Positions 35,802 through 46,472 are shown, counted from the first letter of the stretch. The stretch is 64,000 nucleotides of DNA from a bacterium (GCA_016124195.1 WGOE01000003.1:1-64000), one strand, 5' to 3'. The notes: generated from the letters alone by a model not told the origin. Numbers and translations: made by a program.

Positions 35802-37841
35802 TTGGCCGATCTGTCCACCTCTTCGCCCGTTCCGGTCAAACCGCGGCTGTCTGCCGGGGCCATCGCGGCCTTGGCCTTTCTGACGGCGGCCGTTCTGGCC
35901 CTCATGATCGGCGCGGGCTTGGCGCGGCTCGTCGAAAGCCGCTCGGCCGAGGTGGTGCGGACACGGATGCTGACCGAGGGCTTTTCCTGGGCCCATGTTT
36001 CGACCGATGGCCTGATCGTGACGATGACCGGCACCGCCCCGACCGAAGCGCAACGCTTTGCCGCCATCAACCTCGCCAGCACGCTCGTCGATCCGGGCCG
36101 GGTCCGCGACGAATTCGACGTGCAGCCGGCGACGGTTGTCGCGCCGCCACGGTTTTCGGTGGAGATGTTGCGCAATGACGATGGCGTCCAGCTGATCGGC
36201 CTCGTGCCCGAGGGCGAGGATCGCGGTCACCTGACCGGTGCGGCAGAGGCGCTGAAATCCGACTTGGCCACGATGGACATGCTGGAAACCGCGACCTATC
36301 CGGCCCCCACGGGCTGGGAGGACGCGCTGAACTACGGCATCACCGCGCTGAAGCTGTTGCCGCGCTCCAAGATCTCGGTCGCGGCGGATGGCGTGTCGAT
36401 CATCGCCATCGCCACCTCGGAAATCGAAAAGCGGCAGTTCGAGGCGGCCTTGAGCCGGGCCGCCCCGAAGGGGCTGCACGTCACGACCAGCATTTCCGCC
36501 CCGCGTCCGGTGCTGACCCCCTTCACCTTGCGATTCGTGCTGGACGCCAAGGGCGCGCGGTTCAATGCCTGTTCGGCCGATACCGAGGCGGCGCGCGCCC
36601 GGATCATCGCAGCGGCGCGGGCGGCCGGCGCCACGGGCGATCCGATCTGCACGGTGGGCATGGGCGTGCCAAGCCCGTCCTGGGCGCAGGCCACCACGCT
36701 GGCCATTCATGCGCTGACCGAAATGGGCAGCGGCACCGTGACCTTCTCGGATGCCGATGTCAGCCTGCAGGCCGGCGACACCGTGACCCAGGCGAGCTTT
36801 GACCGCGCGGTGGGCGAGCTCAGGGCCGCGCTGCCGGATGTATTCTCGCTGGATGCCAAGATGCCGCAAAAGGCGGTCGTGGCGGCCGGGCCGGTCGAAT
36901 TCACCGCCCGTCTGGATGCCAAGACCCACCGGGCGGAATTGCGCGGCAGGCTCGGCGATGACCGGATGCAGGCGGCAGTGGCCAGCTTTGCCAAGGCGCG
37001 GTTCGGGGCCGACAAGGTTTATGTGGCGACCCTTCTGGACCCGACGCTGCCCGATGGTTGGACCGAACGCGTTCTGGCCGGGCTGCAGGCCCTGGCCAAT
37101 CTGGACAGCGGCGACCTTCTGGTGCGCAACGACACGGTCGAGGTCAGCGGAATCTCCGGCTCGCAGACGGCATCCGACACGATTTCGCAGCTCTTGTCGG
37201 ACCGGTTGGGCCAGGGCAAGACCTTCAAGGTCGATGTCACCTATGACAAGGCGCTGGACCCGATGGCGGGCCTGCCCACGCCGCAGGAATGCCTGGACCG
37301 CGTCCAGGCGGTTCTGGCCAAGCAGAAGATCACCTTCGACCCGGGCTCTGCCGAGCTTGACGCGGCTTCGGGGGCGGTGATGGACAGTCTGGCCGTGGCG
37401 TTGAAGAACTGCGACGGCATCAAGCTGGAAATCGGCGGCCATACCGATGCGCAGGGGTCGACCCAGGGCAATCTGGCGCTGAGCCAGGCCCGGGCCGAGA
37501 CGGTGATGGTGGCCTTGCAGGGCCGTCAGGTCGATGTGTCGCAGATGCGGGCCGTGGGCTACGGCGAAGGCGTCCCGATCGCTGACAACGGCACCGAAGC
37601 CGGGCGCGAACAGAACCGGCGCATCGAATTCACCCTGCTTGACCAGCCCGGCGAGGTCCCGGCCGCCAAGGGGCTGACGGGCATGGTCGCTCCGGGGGAC
37701 AGCGCCGTGCCCGATGATGGCACGGCCGCCGTGGCCCAGGCCGACGCGGGTGCAAATCCCGACGCCGAGACCGCCCCTGACGGCACATCGCTTGCCCCCG
37801 ATCAGCCGACGATCCGGCCCCGGGCGCGGCCGCGCAATTAG
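35802..37841 (+). CDS. OmpA-family envelope protein with BON-like repeats
   Basis: The 679-residue protein is anchored in the inner membrane by one helix (residues 20-42, LSAGAIAALAFLTAAVLALM). It has a long periplasmic part with repeated BON-like alpha/beta units (VSTDGLIVTMTGTAPTEAQR; GVSIIAIATSEIEKRQFEAA; GDLLVRNDTVEVSGISG) and a C-terminal OmpA peptidoglycan-binding domain near residues 500-625 (IGGHTDAQGSTQGNLALSQA and NRRIEFTLL). A disordered Pro/Asp/Ala tail follows. The start is a TTG at 35802, preceded by GGAG. It is likely an envelope-stability protein. Confidence 0.85.
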   Translation: MADLSTSSPVPVKPRLSAGAIAALAFLTAAVLALMIGAGLARLVESRSAEVVRTRMLTEGFSWAHVSTDGLIVTMTGTAPTEAQRFAAINLASTLVDPGRVRDEFDVQPATVVAPPRFSVEMLRNDDGVQLIGLVPEGEDRGHLTGAAEALKSDLATMDMLETATYPAPTGWEDALNYGITALKLLPRSKISVAADGVSIIAIATSEIEKRQFEAALSRAAPKGLHVTTSISAPRPVLTPFTLRFVLDAKGARFNACSADTEAARARIIAAARAAGATGDPICTVGMGVPSPSWAQATTLAIHALTEMGSGTVTFSDADVSLQAGDTVTQASFDRAVGELRAALPDVFSLDAKMPQKAVVAAGPVEFTARLDAKTHRAELRGRLGDDRMQAAVASFAKARFGADKVYVATLLDPTLPDGWTERVLAGLQALANLDSGDLLVRNDTVEVSGISGSQTASDTISQLLSDRLGQGKTFKVDVTYDKALDPMAGLPTPQECLDRVQAVLAKQKITFDPGSAELDAASGAVMDSLAVALKNCDGIKLEIGGHTDAQGSTQGNLALSQARAETVMVALQGRQVDVSQMRAVGYGEGVPIADNGTEAGREQNRRIEFTLLDQPGEVPAAKGLTGMVAPGDSAVPDDGTAAVAQADAGANPDAETAPDGTSLAPDQPTIRPRARPRN

Positions 37842-37898
37842 ACCATCCGTCCGTCGGGGCTTGACCCGCGGCCCCCGAACGGCCAGACAGGCTGAGGC

Positions 37899-38228
37899 AT
37901 GAACCGTACGCAACTGACAATCGCCACGACCGTGATCCTGCTTTTGGCCTTTGCCTTGGGCTGGTTCGCCTATTGGCTGCTGCACCGTTTCACCCGGGTG
38001 GCCGGTGGCGACATGGCCGAGATGGACCGTCTGGCACAGGCCCTTCACGAGGCCGAAGAGACCCGCGATCAGGCGATCCTGTATCTGGAACAGCGCGAGG
38101 CCGAGTTGATGGGCCAGATTGCCCAGACCGAGGCCGAACTGAAGGCCACGATGGAGGGCCTGCGTGACGCCCGCACCGAAACCGAGGAAATGCGCGGCTA
38201 CATCGAACGGATGCACGCCAAGGGCTGA
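37899..38228 (+). CDS. Membrane-anchored coiled-coil protein
   Basis: The 109-residue protein has one N-terminal transmembrane helix (IATTVILLLAFALGWFAYWL) followed by a basic stretch and a continuous Glu/Ala/Leu-rich coiled coil (residues 40-105; heptads in LAQALHEAEETRDQAILYLE and AELMGQIAQTEAELKATMEG). No family was recognised; length and architecture suit an adaptor or a small cell-envelope organiser. It follows the OmpA-like gene by 57 bases and precedes a periplasmic protein gene in the same direction, suggesting one envelope operon. Confidence 0.8.
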   Translation: MNRTQLTIATTVILLLAFALGWFAYWLLHRFTRVAGGDMAEMDRLAQALHEAEETRDQAILYLEQREAELMGQIAQTEAELKATMEGLRDARTETEEMRGYIERMHAKG

Positions 38229-38288
38229 CAGGCTTGATCGAAAAGCCGGGCGGGATTAGCCTTTGCCATCCCTTTGACCGGAGACCCG

Positions 38289-38864
38289 ATGATGTTGCGC
38301 TTGTCGATTTGCTCTGCCGCCCTCTTGTCTTGCCTGACCGCCCCCGTTTTGGCCGACGAAGTGTCCGACGCCCTACAGGCTGCCCAGACCGCCTATAGCG
38401 CCGGCGACATGGGCAAGGCCTCGGAACAGATCACCATGGCGGTGCAGGCGATCAGCGCCCAGCAAAGCGCCCGGCTGACCGCCTTGCTGCCGCCGGCCCC
38501 CGATGGCTGGACCCGCGAGGATACCGCCGATTTCACCAAGAGCTTCGGCATGATCGGCGGCGGCTCGGGGGCCGAGGCGACCTACAGTTCCGCCGACGGT
38601 GCAACCTCGTTCAAGCTGTCCTTCGTGGCGGACAACCCGATGGTCGGCTCGATGGGGGCGATGCTGGGCAATGCGCAGATGATGGCGATGATGGGCAAGG
38701 TCGTGAAGGTGGGCAATCAGGCCTTGCTGAGCCAGGACGGGTCGATCTCGGCCCTGGTCAACTCGCGGGTGCTGTTTCAGGCGCAGGGCGGCACGGAAGA
38801 GCAGATGCTGCCCTTGGTCCAGAAGATCGACTTCGCCAAGGTCGGCGTGTTCGACACGAAATAG
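38289..38864 (+). CDS. Conserved periplasmic protein of unknown function
   Basis: The 191-residue protein has a signal peptide (MMLRLSICSAALLSCLTAPV, cleavage near LADE). The mature part begins with helical EVSDALQAAQTAYSAGDMGK (TPR-like packing) and then a beta-rich domain with Met-rich loops (NPMVGSMGAMLGNAQMMAMM). No catalytic motif is visible. The second of two adjacent ATGs or the first at 38289 is used, as GGAGA lies five bases upstream. It is likely co-transcribed with the OmpA-like and coiled-coil genes; a repeat element follows. Confidence 0.8.
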   Translation: MMLRLSICSAALLSCLTAPVLADEVSDALQAAQTAYSAGDMGKASEQITMAVQAISAQQSARLTALLPPAPDGWTREDTADFTKSFGMIGGGSGAEATYSSADGATSFKLSFVADNPMVGSMGAMLGNAQMMAMMGKVVKVGNQALLSQDGSISALVNSRVLFQAQGGTEEQMLPLVQKIDFAKVGVFDTK

Positions 38865-38870
38865 CGCCTG

Positions 38871-38937
38871 CAGCGGCCGGTGCAGCGGGGGTTTCACACC
38901 CCCCGCACCCCCTGTGGGGCATTTCCACCCGGATGAC
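38871..38937 (+). repeat. TTTCACACCC/GTATTT intergenic element, copy 2
   Basis: The stem GCGGGGG/CCCCCGC with loop TTTCACAC(C) lies at 38885-38906, followed by CACCCCCTGTGGGGCATTTC and CACCCGGATGA. It sits six bases after a stop codon and directly before the stop of the convergent CoA-transferase gene, so it may terminate both. Confidence 0.75.
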
Positions 38938-38941
38938 GCGA

Positions 38942-40057
38942 TCAGGTCGGGTCGTGCTGGCCGAGTTTCGGGGCGGTGCGGTCAAGGCTGAGGTCGGCCG
39001 CCGAAAAGGTCATCGGGCTGCGCAGGCCGGGGATGCCTTCCGGGGCGATCCGCATCTGGCGGGCCACGACCTGAGGGTCGGCAAAGACCTCGGCCAGGTC
39101 GTTGATCGGGCCGGCGGGGACGCCTTGCGCCTCGCAGGCAGCGAGGAGATCGGCCTTGGCGAAGGTACGGGTCGCCTCGGTCAGGCGGCGGGTCATCTCG
39201 GCCCGGTTGGCGATGCGCAGGGCGTTGGTGGCGAATTCCGCCGCCTCGGCCATTTCGGTCAGGCCGAGCAGCGCGCAAAGCCTGCGGTATTGCGCGTCGT
39301 TGCCAGTGGCGAGGATGATCCAGCCGTCGGCGCAATCGAAGACCGCGTAGGGGGCGAGGTTGGGATGGGCGTTGCCCATCTTGCCCGGCGCGGTGCCGGT
39401 CACGAGGTAGTTCATCGCCTGATTGGCCATGATCGACGTCGCCACATCCATCAGCGCCATGTCGATATGCTGGCCCTGCCCGGTCCGCCCGCGCTGCACC
39501 AGGGCGGCAAGGATGGCCGTGGCAGAATAGACGCCGGTGAAGATATCGGTCACGGCCACGCCGACCTTTTGCGGCTGGCCCTCCGGCTCGCCGGTGACAG
39601 ACATCAGCCCGGCCATGCCCTGAATGATGAAGTCATAGCCGGCGCGGTGCGCATAGGGGCCGGTCTGGCCAAAACCGGTGATCGAGCAATAGATGAGGCG
39701 CGGGTTGACCCGTGCCAGGCTTTCGTAGTCGAGCCCGTATTTCGCCAGGCCGCCGACCTTGAAATTCTCGATCAGCACATCGGCATCGGCCACCAGGGCG
39801 CGCACCATCGCCTGACCCTCGGCCGTGCGAAAATCGCAGGTGACCGAGGTCTTGCCGCGGTTGGTGGCGTAGAAATAGGCGGCTGAAGTGTCGCCGTCGC
39901 GGGTGATGAAGGGTGGACCCCAACGACGGGTGTCGTCGCCCTCGGGCGCCTCGACCTTGATGACCTCGGCCCCCAGATCGGCAAGCGTCTGGCCAGCCCA
40001 GGGGCCGGCCAGGATCCGCGCCAGTTCGACAACCTTCACACCGGCGAGAGGCGTCAT
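38942..40057 (-). CDS. CaiB/BaiF-family CoA-transferase
   Basis: The 371-residue class III CoA-transferase moves CoA between carboxylic acids. N-terminal MTPLAGVKVVELARILAGPW and GQTLADLGAEVIKVEAPEGD are the CoA-binding start. GFGQTGPYAHRAGYDFIIQG and MSVTGEPEGQPQKVGVAVTD carry the catalytic Asp in VTDIFTG. HIDMALMDVATSIMANQAMN follows. The acyl substrate is unknown. Its ATG (40055-40057) abuts the stop of the upstream DsbA-like gene, so it is the third gene of the dciA-dsbA-CoA-transferase run. Confidence 0.92.
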   Translation of the reverse strand: MTPLAGVKVVELARILAGPWAGQTLADLGAEVIKVEAPEGDDTRRWGPPFITRDGDTSAAYFYATNRGKTSVTCDFRTAEGQAMVRALVADADVLIENFKVGGLAKYGLDYESLARVNPRLIYCSITGFGQTGPYAHRAGYDFIIQGMAGLMSVTGEPEGQPQKVGVAVTDIFTGVYSATAILAALVQRGRTGQGQHIDMALMDVATSIMANQAMNYLVTGTAPGKMGNAHPNLAPYAVFDCADGWIILATGNDAQYRRLCALLGLTEMAEAAEFATNALRIANRAEMTRRLTEATRTFAKADLLAACEAQGVPAGPINDLAEVFADPQVVARQMRIAPEGIPGLRSPMTFSAADLSLDRTAPKLGQHDPT

Positions 40058-40714
40058 CTACTTGGCGAGTTCGGCGTCGATGATCTTGGCCATGTCCTCG
40101 TAGGACATGTTCGAATAGGGCTTGCCGTTGATCAGGAAAGACGGCGTGCCCTGGAAACTGTCGTTCGGGAAATCCTTGGCGATGTTGGCCTGGTAATGGG
40201 CGACCAGCGCCTCGGCCATCTTCTGGTCATGCAGGCAGGCATCGACGGTCGCATCATCCATCCCGGCGGTGCGGGCGAACTTCTTCAGCGCATCGGTGGC
40301 CGCCCCCATGTCCGAGGCTGCGGCCCAGTCACGCTGCTTGTCGTACAGCATGTCGGTGATGCCAAAGTAGCGCATCTCGCCGCCGCAGCGGGCGACCATG
40401 GCGCCCAGAAGACCCATCTGGTCAAAATAGACCTCGTGATATTCGAAGCGGACCTTGCCGGTGTCGATGTAGTTGGCCTTGATCTTGGGATAGACCTCGG
40501 CGTGGAAATGTTCGCAGTGCGGGCAGGTGAAGGAGAGGTATTCGACGATCTTGACCTTGGCCGCCGTGTCACCGAGGCCATAGTCCTGAATGACGATCGG
40601 CGCCGTATCGGCGGCGGGCGCGGGCGTTGCGGTGGTATCAGCCCAGACGCCGGTCGCGGCAAGGGCGGCGGTGCTGGCGGTCAGGGACAGCAGGCTGCGG
40701 CGGTTCAGGATCAT
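40058..40714 (-). CDS. DsbA-family thiol:disulfide oxidoreductase
   Basis: The 218-residue periplasmic thioredoxin-fold protein carries the active site CPHC in YLSFTCPHCEHFHAEVYPKI. The N terminus (MILNRRSLLSLTASTAALAA) has paired Arg and could be a Tat or Sec signal. The C-terminal cis-Pro region is GTPSFLINGKPYSNMSYEDM. The helical insertion before the cis-Pro is characteristic of DsbA/DsbG-like donors rather than TlpA. Its start overlaps the stop of dciA by four bases (ATGA). Substrates are unknown. Confidence 0.93.
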   Translation of the reverse strand: MILNRRSLLSLTASTAALAATGVWADTTATPAPAADTAPIVIQDYGLGDTAAKVKIVEYLSFTCPHCEHFHAEVYPKIKANYIDTGKVRFEYHEVYFDQMGLLGAMVARCGGEMRYFGITDMLYDKQRDWAAASDMGAATDALKKFARTAGMDDATVDACLHDQKMAEALVAHYQANIAKDFPNDSFQGTPSFLINGKPYSNMSYEDMAKIIDAELAK

Positions 40715-41256
40715 CGGGTCTGGCCTTCCTTGGATGAGCGACGTGTTAAAATGTTTTGCCCCAGTTGTTCAAGGGCGTGACGCAGGGTTTGGTCATGAAT
40801 GGGTTCGGCCATGGAGGCGGCCTGCGCCGTCAGGGCCGGGTCGGGCGCCTTGACCGCAGGCTTGCCCGAAAAAGGCGTCTGGCCTTCGGCAAAGCCGGTC
40901 GGGGCGGTCTGTGTCAGCACGATGCGGGTGATGGCCGCATAGCCATAGGCCGCATTGACGCGGTCTTTCAGCCGGGGCAGCGTCATCTGCACCATCGGCG
41001 CATGCGAAGACGCCACCAGAAGCGTCAGCGTGGCTCCCAGGCCCTCGCGCCCATAATGAATCTTGACCGGCTGGGTGACTTTCGCGGCGTCCGGTCCGGC
41101 AATCTCGTCCCAATGCGTCAGAAGCCGGGCCACGGCAAAGCCGCGCTGTTCGCCTGCGGCACGGATGCGCTGGGTCAGCAACTGCGCAGCCGGCTCGAAC
41201 CCGCGCATCCTGCGGGTGGGGGTCGCGTCGTTGACACTCTTCGGTTTACCGGCCAT
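40711..41256 (-). CDS. dciA: DciA-like protein (DUF721)
   Basis: The 181-residue product belongs to the DUF721 family, whose members include the replicative-helicase loader DciA in bacteria lacking DnaC. The core is THWDEIAGPDAAKVTQPVKI, followed by GATLTLLVASSHAPMVQMTL and PRLKDRVNAAYGYAAITRIV. A long disordered C-terminal tail is typical. It lies divergent to mutY, a common alphaproteobacterial arrangement, and its last bases overlap the dsbA-like start. Confidence 0.9.
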   Translation of the reverse strand: MAGKPKSVNDATPTRRMRGFEPAAQLLTQRIRAAGEQRGFAVARLLTHWDEIAGPDAAKVTQPVKIHYGREGLGATLTLLVASSHAPMVQMTLPRLKDRVNAAYGYAAITRIVLTQTAPTGFAEGQTPFSGKPAVKAPDPALTAQAASMAEPIHDQTLRHALEQLGQNILTRRSSKEGQTR

Positions 41257-41339
41257 CTGGTCCTGCTTTGCACTTGCGCTAATCTAGTCGCTGGGGCGGG
41301 GTGTCTGCCAGAAGATTGCGAAGCGGCCGAGGATAAAGA

Positions 41340-42401
41340 TTGCGTGACGCCGAGGTGAAGGCCCAGACCCTGCTGGCATGGTACGACGCCCATGGCCGCG
41401 ATCTGCCGTGGCGGGTGCGGCCAGGGTCGGGCGGGCGGCCCGATCCCTATCGGGTCTGGCTGTCCGAGGTGATGCTGCAACAGACCACGGTTGCCGCGGT
41501 AAAGGCCTATTTTGCCCGCTTCACCGCCCTTTGGCCCGATGTGCGCGCCCTCGCCGCGGCCGAGGATGGCACGGTCATGGCCGAATGGGCCGGGCTTGGC
41601 TATTACGCGCGGGCCCGTAACCTGCTCGCCTGTGCCAGAGCGGTGGTGGACCGGCACGACGGCGCCTTTCCGGCCGACCTCGACGCGCTGCGCGCCCTGC
41701 CGGGGGTAGGGCCCTATACGGCGGCGGCGGTGGCCGCGATTGCCTTTGACCGGGCCGAGGTCGTGGTGGATGGCAATGTCGAACGCGTCATGGCGCGCGT
41801 CTTTGCCATAGAGACGCCGATGCCCCCGGCCAAGCCCCTGCTGGTGGCTGCCGCCGCCGGCCTGACGCCCAAGACAAGGCCGGGCGATTACGCTCAGGCC
41901 GTCATGGACCTTGGCGCCACGATCTGCACGCCGCGCTCTCCGGCCTGCGGGATCTGTCCCTGGATGGCCGGCTGTCAGGCCCGCGCGAAAGGGATTGCCG
42001 CCGAACTGCCGCGCAAGCTGGCCAAGGCTGCCAAGCCCACGCGGCAGGGTCGGGTCTGGATCGGCCGCCGCTCCGATGGCGCCATCTTGCTGGAACGGCG
42101 CGCTGACAAGGGGCTCTTGGGTGGCACCCTTGGCTTTCCCGGCGCGGGCTGGGATGGCTCTGACGCCCCGCCTCCTGCCGCGGCAGCCTGGGCCGAGGCC
42201 GGCATGGTGCGCCACACCTTCACCCATTTCCACCTTGACCTGACCGTGCTGACCGCCGATCTGCCGCAGGATTGCGCCCCCTTGCGCGGGGAATTCCTTG
42301 GGCCCAACGCATTTTCGCCGCAAGACCTGCCTACCCTGATGCGCAAGGCACATGATGCGGCATCGGGGTCCTTGAGCCCGCCCTCCCCGGTGCTAGACTG
42401 A
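41340..42401 (+). CDS. mutY: A/G-specific adenine glycosylase
   Basis: The 353-residue base-excision repair enzyme removes adenine opposite 8-oxoguanine. The HhH-GPD fold has WLSEVMLQQTTVAAVKAYFA, the helix-hairpin-helix LRALPGVGPYTAAAVAAIAF and catalytic VVVDGNVERVMARVF. The [4Fe-4S] cluster ligands are in CTPRSPACGICPWMAGC (C-x6-C-x2-C-x5-C). A NUDIX-like C-terminal domain reads 8-oxoG. The TTG at 41340 is six bases after GAGGA; no better ATG exists. It is divergent from dciA with an 83-base gap. Confidence 0.96.
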   Translation: MRDAEVKAQTLLAWYDAHGRDLPWRVRPGSGGRPDPYRVWLSEVMLQQTTVAAVKAYFARFTALWPDVRALAAAEDGTVMAEWAGLGYYARARNLLACARAVVDRHDGAFPADLDALRALPGVGPYTAAAVAAIAFDRAEVVVDGNVERVMARVFAIETPMPPAKPLLVAAAAGLTPKTRPGDYAQAVMDLGATICTPRSPACGICPWMAGCQARAKGIAAELPRKLAKAAKPTRQGRVWIGRRSDGAILLERRADKGLLGGTLGFPGAGWDGSDAPPPAAAAWAEAGMVRHTFTHFHLDLTVLTADLPQDCAPLRGEFLGPNAFSPQDLPTLMRKAHDAASGSLSPPSPVLD

Positions 42402-42431
42402 GTCCACACGAAAGGACCCCCCGGAACCGCC

Positions 42432-43580
42432 ATGACCCTGATCCCGCCCGAAACCGTCGGCAAGCTGGAAAGCGCCCTGCCGTTCTGGCTGTCGCTGGGC
42501 ACGATCCCCATGGCGATGATCGGCGTGGCGCATGGCGGCTGGACGGTGGTTCTGATGCCGCTTTACACATGGGGGCTTTACGCCGCCCTCGATGCGGTCT
42601 TCGGCCTCAACACCGACAACGCCGACCCAGACACGCCCGAGGACGACCTGTTCTGGTACAAGCTGATCACCCTCGCCTGGTTTCCGATCCAGTTCCTGAT
42701 CCTGCTGGGGATGCTCTGGTACGTGCCGCAGGCCGGCAACCTCACTTGGGCCGAGAAGCTGGCCCTGTTCTTCGGCCAGGGCGTCATGTCGGGCACGATC
42801 GGCATCGTCTATGCCCATGAACTGATGCACCAGTCCGACCGGCTGGAGCGGTGGCTGGCCGATCTGCTGCTGGCCTCGGTGCTGTACAGCCATTTCCGGT
42901 CCGAACATCTGCGCGTGCATCACCTTTACGTCGGCACCCCGCGCGACCCGGTGACGGCGCGTTATGGCGAAGGGTTTCACCACTATTTCCTGCGCGTGCT
43001 GCGCGAATGCCCAAGGTCGGCCTGGCGGGCCGAGGCCGCGATGCTGCGCCGCCGCGGCAAGCGGCCCTATGACGCGGCAAACCCCTTTCTGCGCTATGGC
43101 CTGTTGCAGGGCGTCATGCTTGTGCTGGCCTACGGTCTGGGCGGCTGGCCGGGGCTTGGCCTGTTCCTGTTTCAGGCTTTCATCGCCGTCTGGCAGCTGG
43201 AACTGGTGAATTATGTCGAACACTATGGCTTGACCCGTCGCCATCTGGGCGAGGGCAGGTACGAACATGTCCAACCCCGCCATTCGTGGAACGCCACGCA
43301 CAAGGCCTCGAACTGGCTGCTCATCAACCTGCAGCGCCATTCTGACCATCACTACAAGCCCGACCGCCGCTTCCCCCTGCTGCAGAACCATGCCGAGGCC
43401 GATGCCCCGCAACTGCCCTACGGCTATCCGGTGATGACCTCGATGGCGCTGATCCCGCGGATCTGGCGGCGCGTGATGAACCGCCGCGTTCGAGAGTGGC
43501 GCCGGCAGTTCTATCCGGATATCGCGGACTGGACGCCGTACAACGCCGGCACCACTCCGATGCCGAAAGGCGCTCCCTGA
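42432..43580 (+). CDS. AlkB-type alkane 1-monooxygenase
   Basis: The 382-residue membrane di-iron monooxygenase hydroxylates terminal methyl groups of alkanes or related substrates. Histidine boxes are present: HELMHQSDRLE, HLRVHHLYVGTPRD and LQRHSDHHYKP, with NYVEHYGLTR between the second and third. About six helices are predicted. The neighbouring OYE-type gene is not known to be its redox partner; rubredoxin and rubredoxin reductase are not in the window. The substrate range is not deducible. It begins 30 bases after the mutY stop. Confidence 0.92.
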   Translation: MTLIPPETVGKLESALPFWLSLGTIPMAMIGVAHGGWTVVLMPLYTWGLYAALDAVFGLNTDNADPDTPEDDLFWYKLITLAWFPIQFLILLGMLWYVPQAGNLTWAEKLALFFGQGVMSGTIGIVYAHELMHQSDRLERWLADLLLASVLYSHFRSEHLRVHHLYVGTPRDPVTARYGEGFHHYFLRVLRECPRSAWRAEAAMLRRRGKRPYDAANPFLRYGLLQGVMLVLAYGLGGWPGLGLFLFQAFIAVWQLELVNYVEHYGLTRRHLGEGRYEHVQPRHSWNATHKASNWLLINLQRHSDHHYKPDRRFPLLQNHAEADAPQLPYGYPVMTSMALIPRIWRRVMNRRVREWRRQFYPDIADWTPYNAGTTPMPKGAP

Positions 43581-43605
43581 GACCTCCCCGAAAGATCGAG
43601 AACAC

Positions 43606-44727
43606 ATGAGCCAGCTGCTTTCCCCGGTCGCATTCCGCGACGTGACATTGCGCAACCGTTTGGTCGTCTCGCCGATGTGCCAGTATTCCGCCGTGGGCGG
43701 GTTGGCGAACGACTGGCACTTTGCGCATCTTGCGCGCTTTGCCCTCGGCGGCTTTGGCGCCGTGACGGTCGAGGCGACGGCCGTCGTGCCAGAGGGCCGC
43801 ATCACCTATGGCTGCCTTGGCCTCTGGGATGACGCGCAGGTGGCGCCCCTGGCCCGGATCGCGGCCTTCCTGAAATTGCAAGGCGCTGCGGCGGCGATCC
43901 AGATCGGCCATGCCGGGCGCAAGGCCTCGACGCCGCTGTGGTGGCGCGGCGCCTTCAACGAGACCGAGGCCGAAAAGCCGCAGGTCGGCTTCGAACACTG
44001 GCAGCCGGTCGCCCCCTCTGCCATCCCGCACATGGATCACCCCGATTATCAGACCCCGCGCGCCCTGACCCTGGCCGAGGTTCAGGCCCTGCCCGCCCGC
44101 TTTGCCGAGGCCGCCAGCCGCGCCCTGCGGGCCGGGTTCGACATTCTGGAGATTCACGGCGCGCATGGCTACCTGATCAACCAGTTCCTCTCGCCCCTGT
44201 CGAACCAGCGCAGCGATGCCTACGGCGGCAGCCGCGCCAACCGGATGCGCCTGGCGCTGGAGGTGATCGAGGCGACCCGCGCCGTCTGGCCCGCAGGCAA
44301 ACCGCTGTTCATGCGCCTGTCGGTGCAGGATGCCCTGCCCGGCGGCTGGACGATCGAAGACACGCTGGCGCTCGCCGCCGAGGCGAAACCGCGCGGGGTC
44401 GACCTGATCGACTGTTCGTCCGGCGGCTTTGCCGGGGCGGCGATCCATCCCGCGCCGGGTTATCAGGTGCCCCTCGCCCATGCGGTACGGGCCTCGGGCA
44501 TGCCGTCGATGGCGGTCGGCCTGATCACCACGCCCGAACAGGCTGAAGCGATCCTGAGCAGCGGCAGCGCCGATCTGGTGGCGCTGGGGCGGACCGCTCT
44601 GGACGACCCGAACTTCCCGCTGCATGCGGCCCGGGCCCTGGGCGACGCCGTCGACCACTGGCCCCGGCAGACGGGCTTTGCCGTTCGCCTGCGCGATCAG
44701 GCCTTGGAGCGGGCGGTGCGGGGCTAG
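43606..44727 (+). CDS. NADH:flavin oxidoreductase (Old Yellow Enzyme, YqjM-like)
   Basis: The 373-residue FMN enzyme reduces activated C=C bonds with NAD(P)H. The TIM-barrel has MCQYSAVGGLANDWHFAHLA (YqjM-type thermophilic-like start), QIGHAGRKAST, the EIHGAHGYLINQFLSPLSNQ catalytic His-containing segment, and the FMN phosphate site MAVGLITTPEQAEAIL. The start at 43606 follows GAGA in a 25-base gap after the monooxygenase gene, so the two could be co-transcribed. The physiological substrate is unknown. Confidence 0.93.
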   Translation: MSQLLSPVAFRDVTLRNRLVVSPMCQYSAVGGLANDWHFAHLARFALGGFGAVTVEATAVVPEGRITYGCLGLWDDAQVAPLARIAAFLKLQGAAAAIQIGHAGRKASTPLWWRGAFNETEAEKPQVGFEHWQPVAPSAIPHMDHPDYQTPRALTLAEVQALPARFAEAASRALRAGFDILEIHGAHGYLINQFLSPLSNQRSDAYGGSRANRMRLALEVIEATRAVWPAGKPLFMRLSVQDALPGGWTIEDTLALAAEAKPRGVDLIDCSSGGFAGAAIHPAPGYQVPLAHAVRASGMPSMAVGLITTPEQAEAILSSGSADLVALGRTALDDPNFPLHAARALGDAVDHWPRQTGFAVRLRDQALERAVRG

Positions 44728-45241
44728 GCCCGGATCGGCCCGCGGTGCTTTCAGGTGCGAGGGCGTCGCGGGGCGACCGACCCCATGCCGGACAGTCCGG
44801 TGATGGCGGACCCTGATCCCCATCCCACAGCCGACCGGCATGGGGCAGCTCGGCGGCTTGGTGCTGACACCGATCGGCGCCGCCTTTGGGTTGCCGCCGG
44901 AGCCGCCCGCATGGCCAAGCGCATCAATGCCGAAAGCGCGCGGATCAAGGGGCATTTCCCTTCGGCCTGTCCGCGTGGCACACTTTTGCGCGATGATCGG
45001 ACCCCGGGTCAGGACAGGCACCGACACGGCGCCTTCCCGGCCCGGGCGGAGGAACCTGTCTTGGCGCTTGCCGAAACGGGCCGCCCCGGCCCCGCTGTCT
45101 CGGCCCCCCCCCGCGCCGGCCTGGCTGCGACCCTGCCCCAGCAAGACGGAAAAGGCCCCGCCAGCGGCGCGCGCATGGCGGGGCAGTCGGCTCCGCAGGC
45201 GGTCCGCAGAGCAGGCGTTCGATCCGGTTGGTAAAGGGTAG
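44728..45241. other. About 510-base intergenic stretch, no convincing gene
   Basis: One open frame (44755-45234, plus strand) spans most of it, but its product is extremely rich in Arg/Ala/Gly/Pro and looks like a GC-content artefact. No tRNA or hairpin terminator is visible except the palindrome at 45242-45260. It separates convergent genes, so a promoter is not expected. Confidence 0.55.
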
Positions 45242-45260
45242 GATGGGCAATCTGCCCATC
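45242..45260. repeat. GTAGG-palindrome (REP-like), copy 2
   Basis: GATGGGCA-ATC-TGCCCATC is a perfect 8-base inverted repeat preceded by GTAG. It is identical to the copy at 15676-15694 read on the other strand. It lies 23 bases after the ccrM stop. Confidence 0.8.
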
Positions 45261-45282
45261 TTGGCCGGCGCAGCGCGGCGGG

Positions 45283-46446
<1,164 letters not shown>

Positions 46447-46472
46447 TCACCACTTGTTGACGCCAGTGTGAA

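Noticed and set aside
44755-45234. A 159-codon open frame between the OYE gene and ccrM
   Set aside because: Arg/Ala/Pro-rich product without motifs or RBS; typical high-GC artefact.
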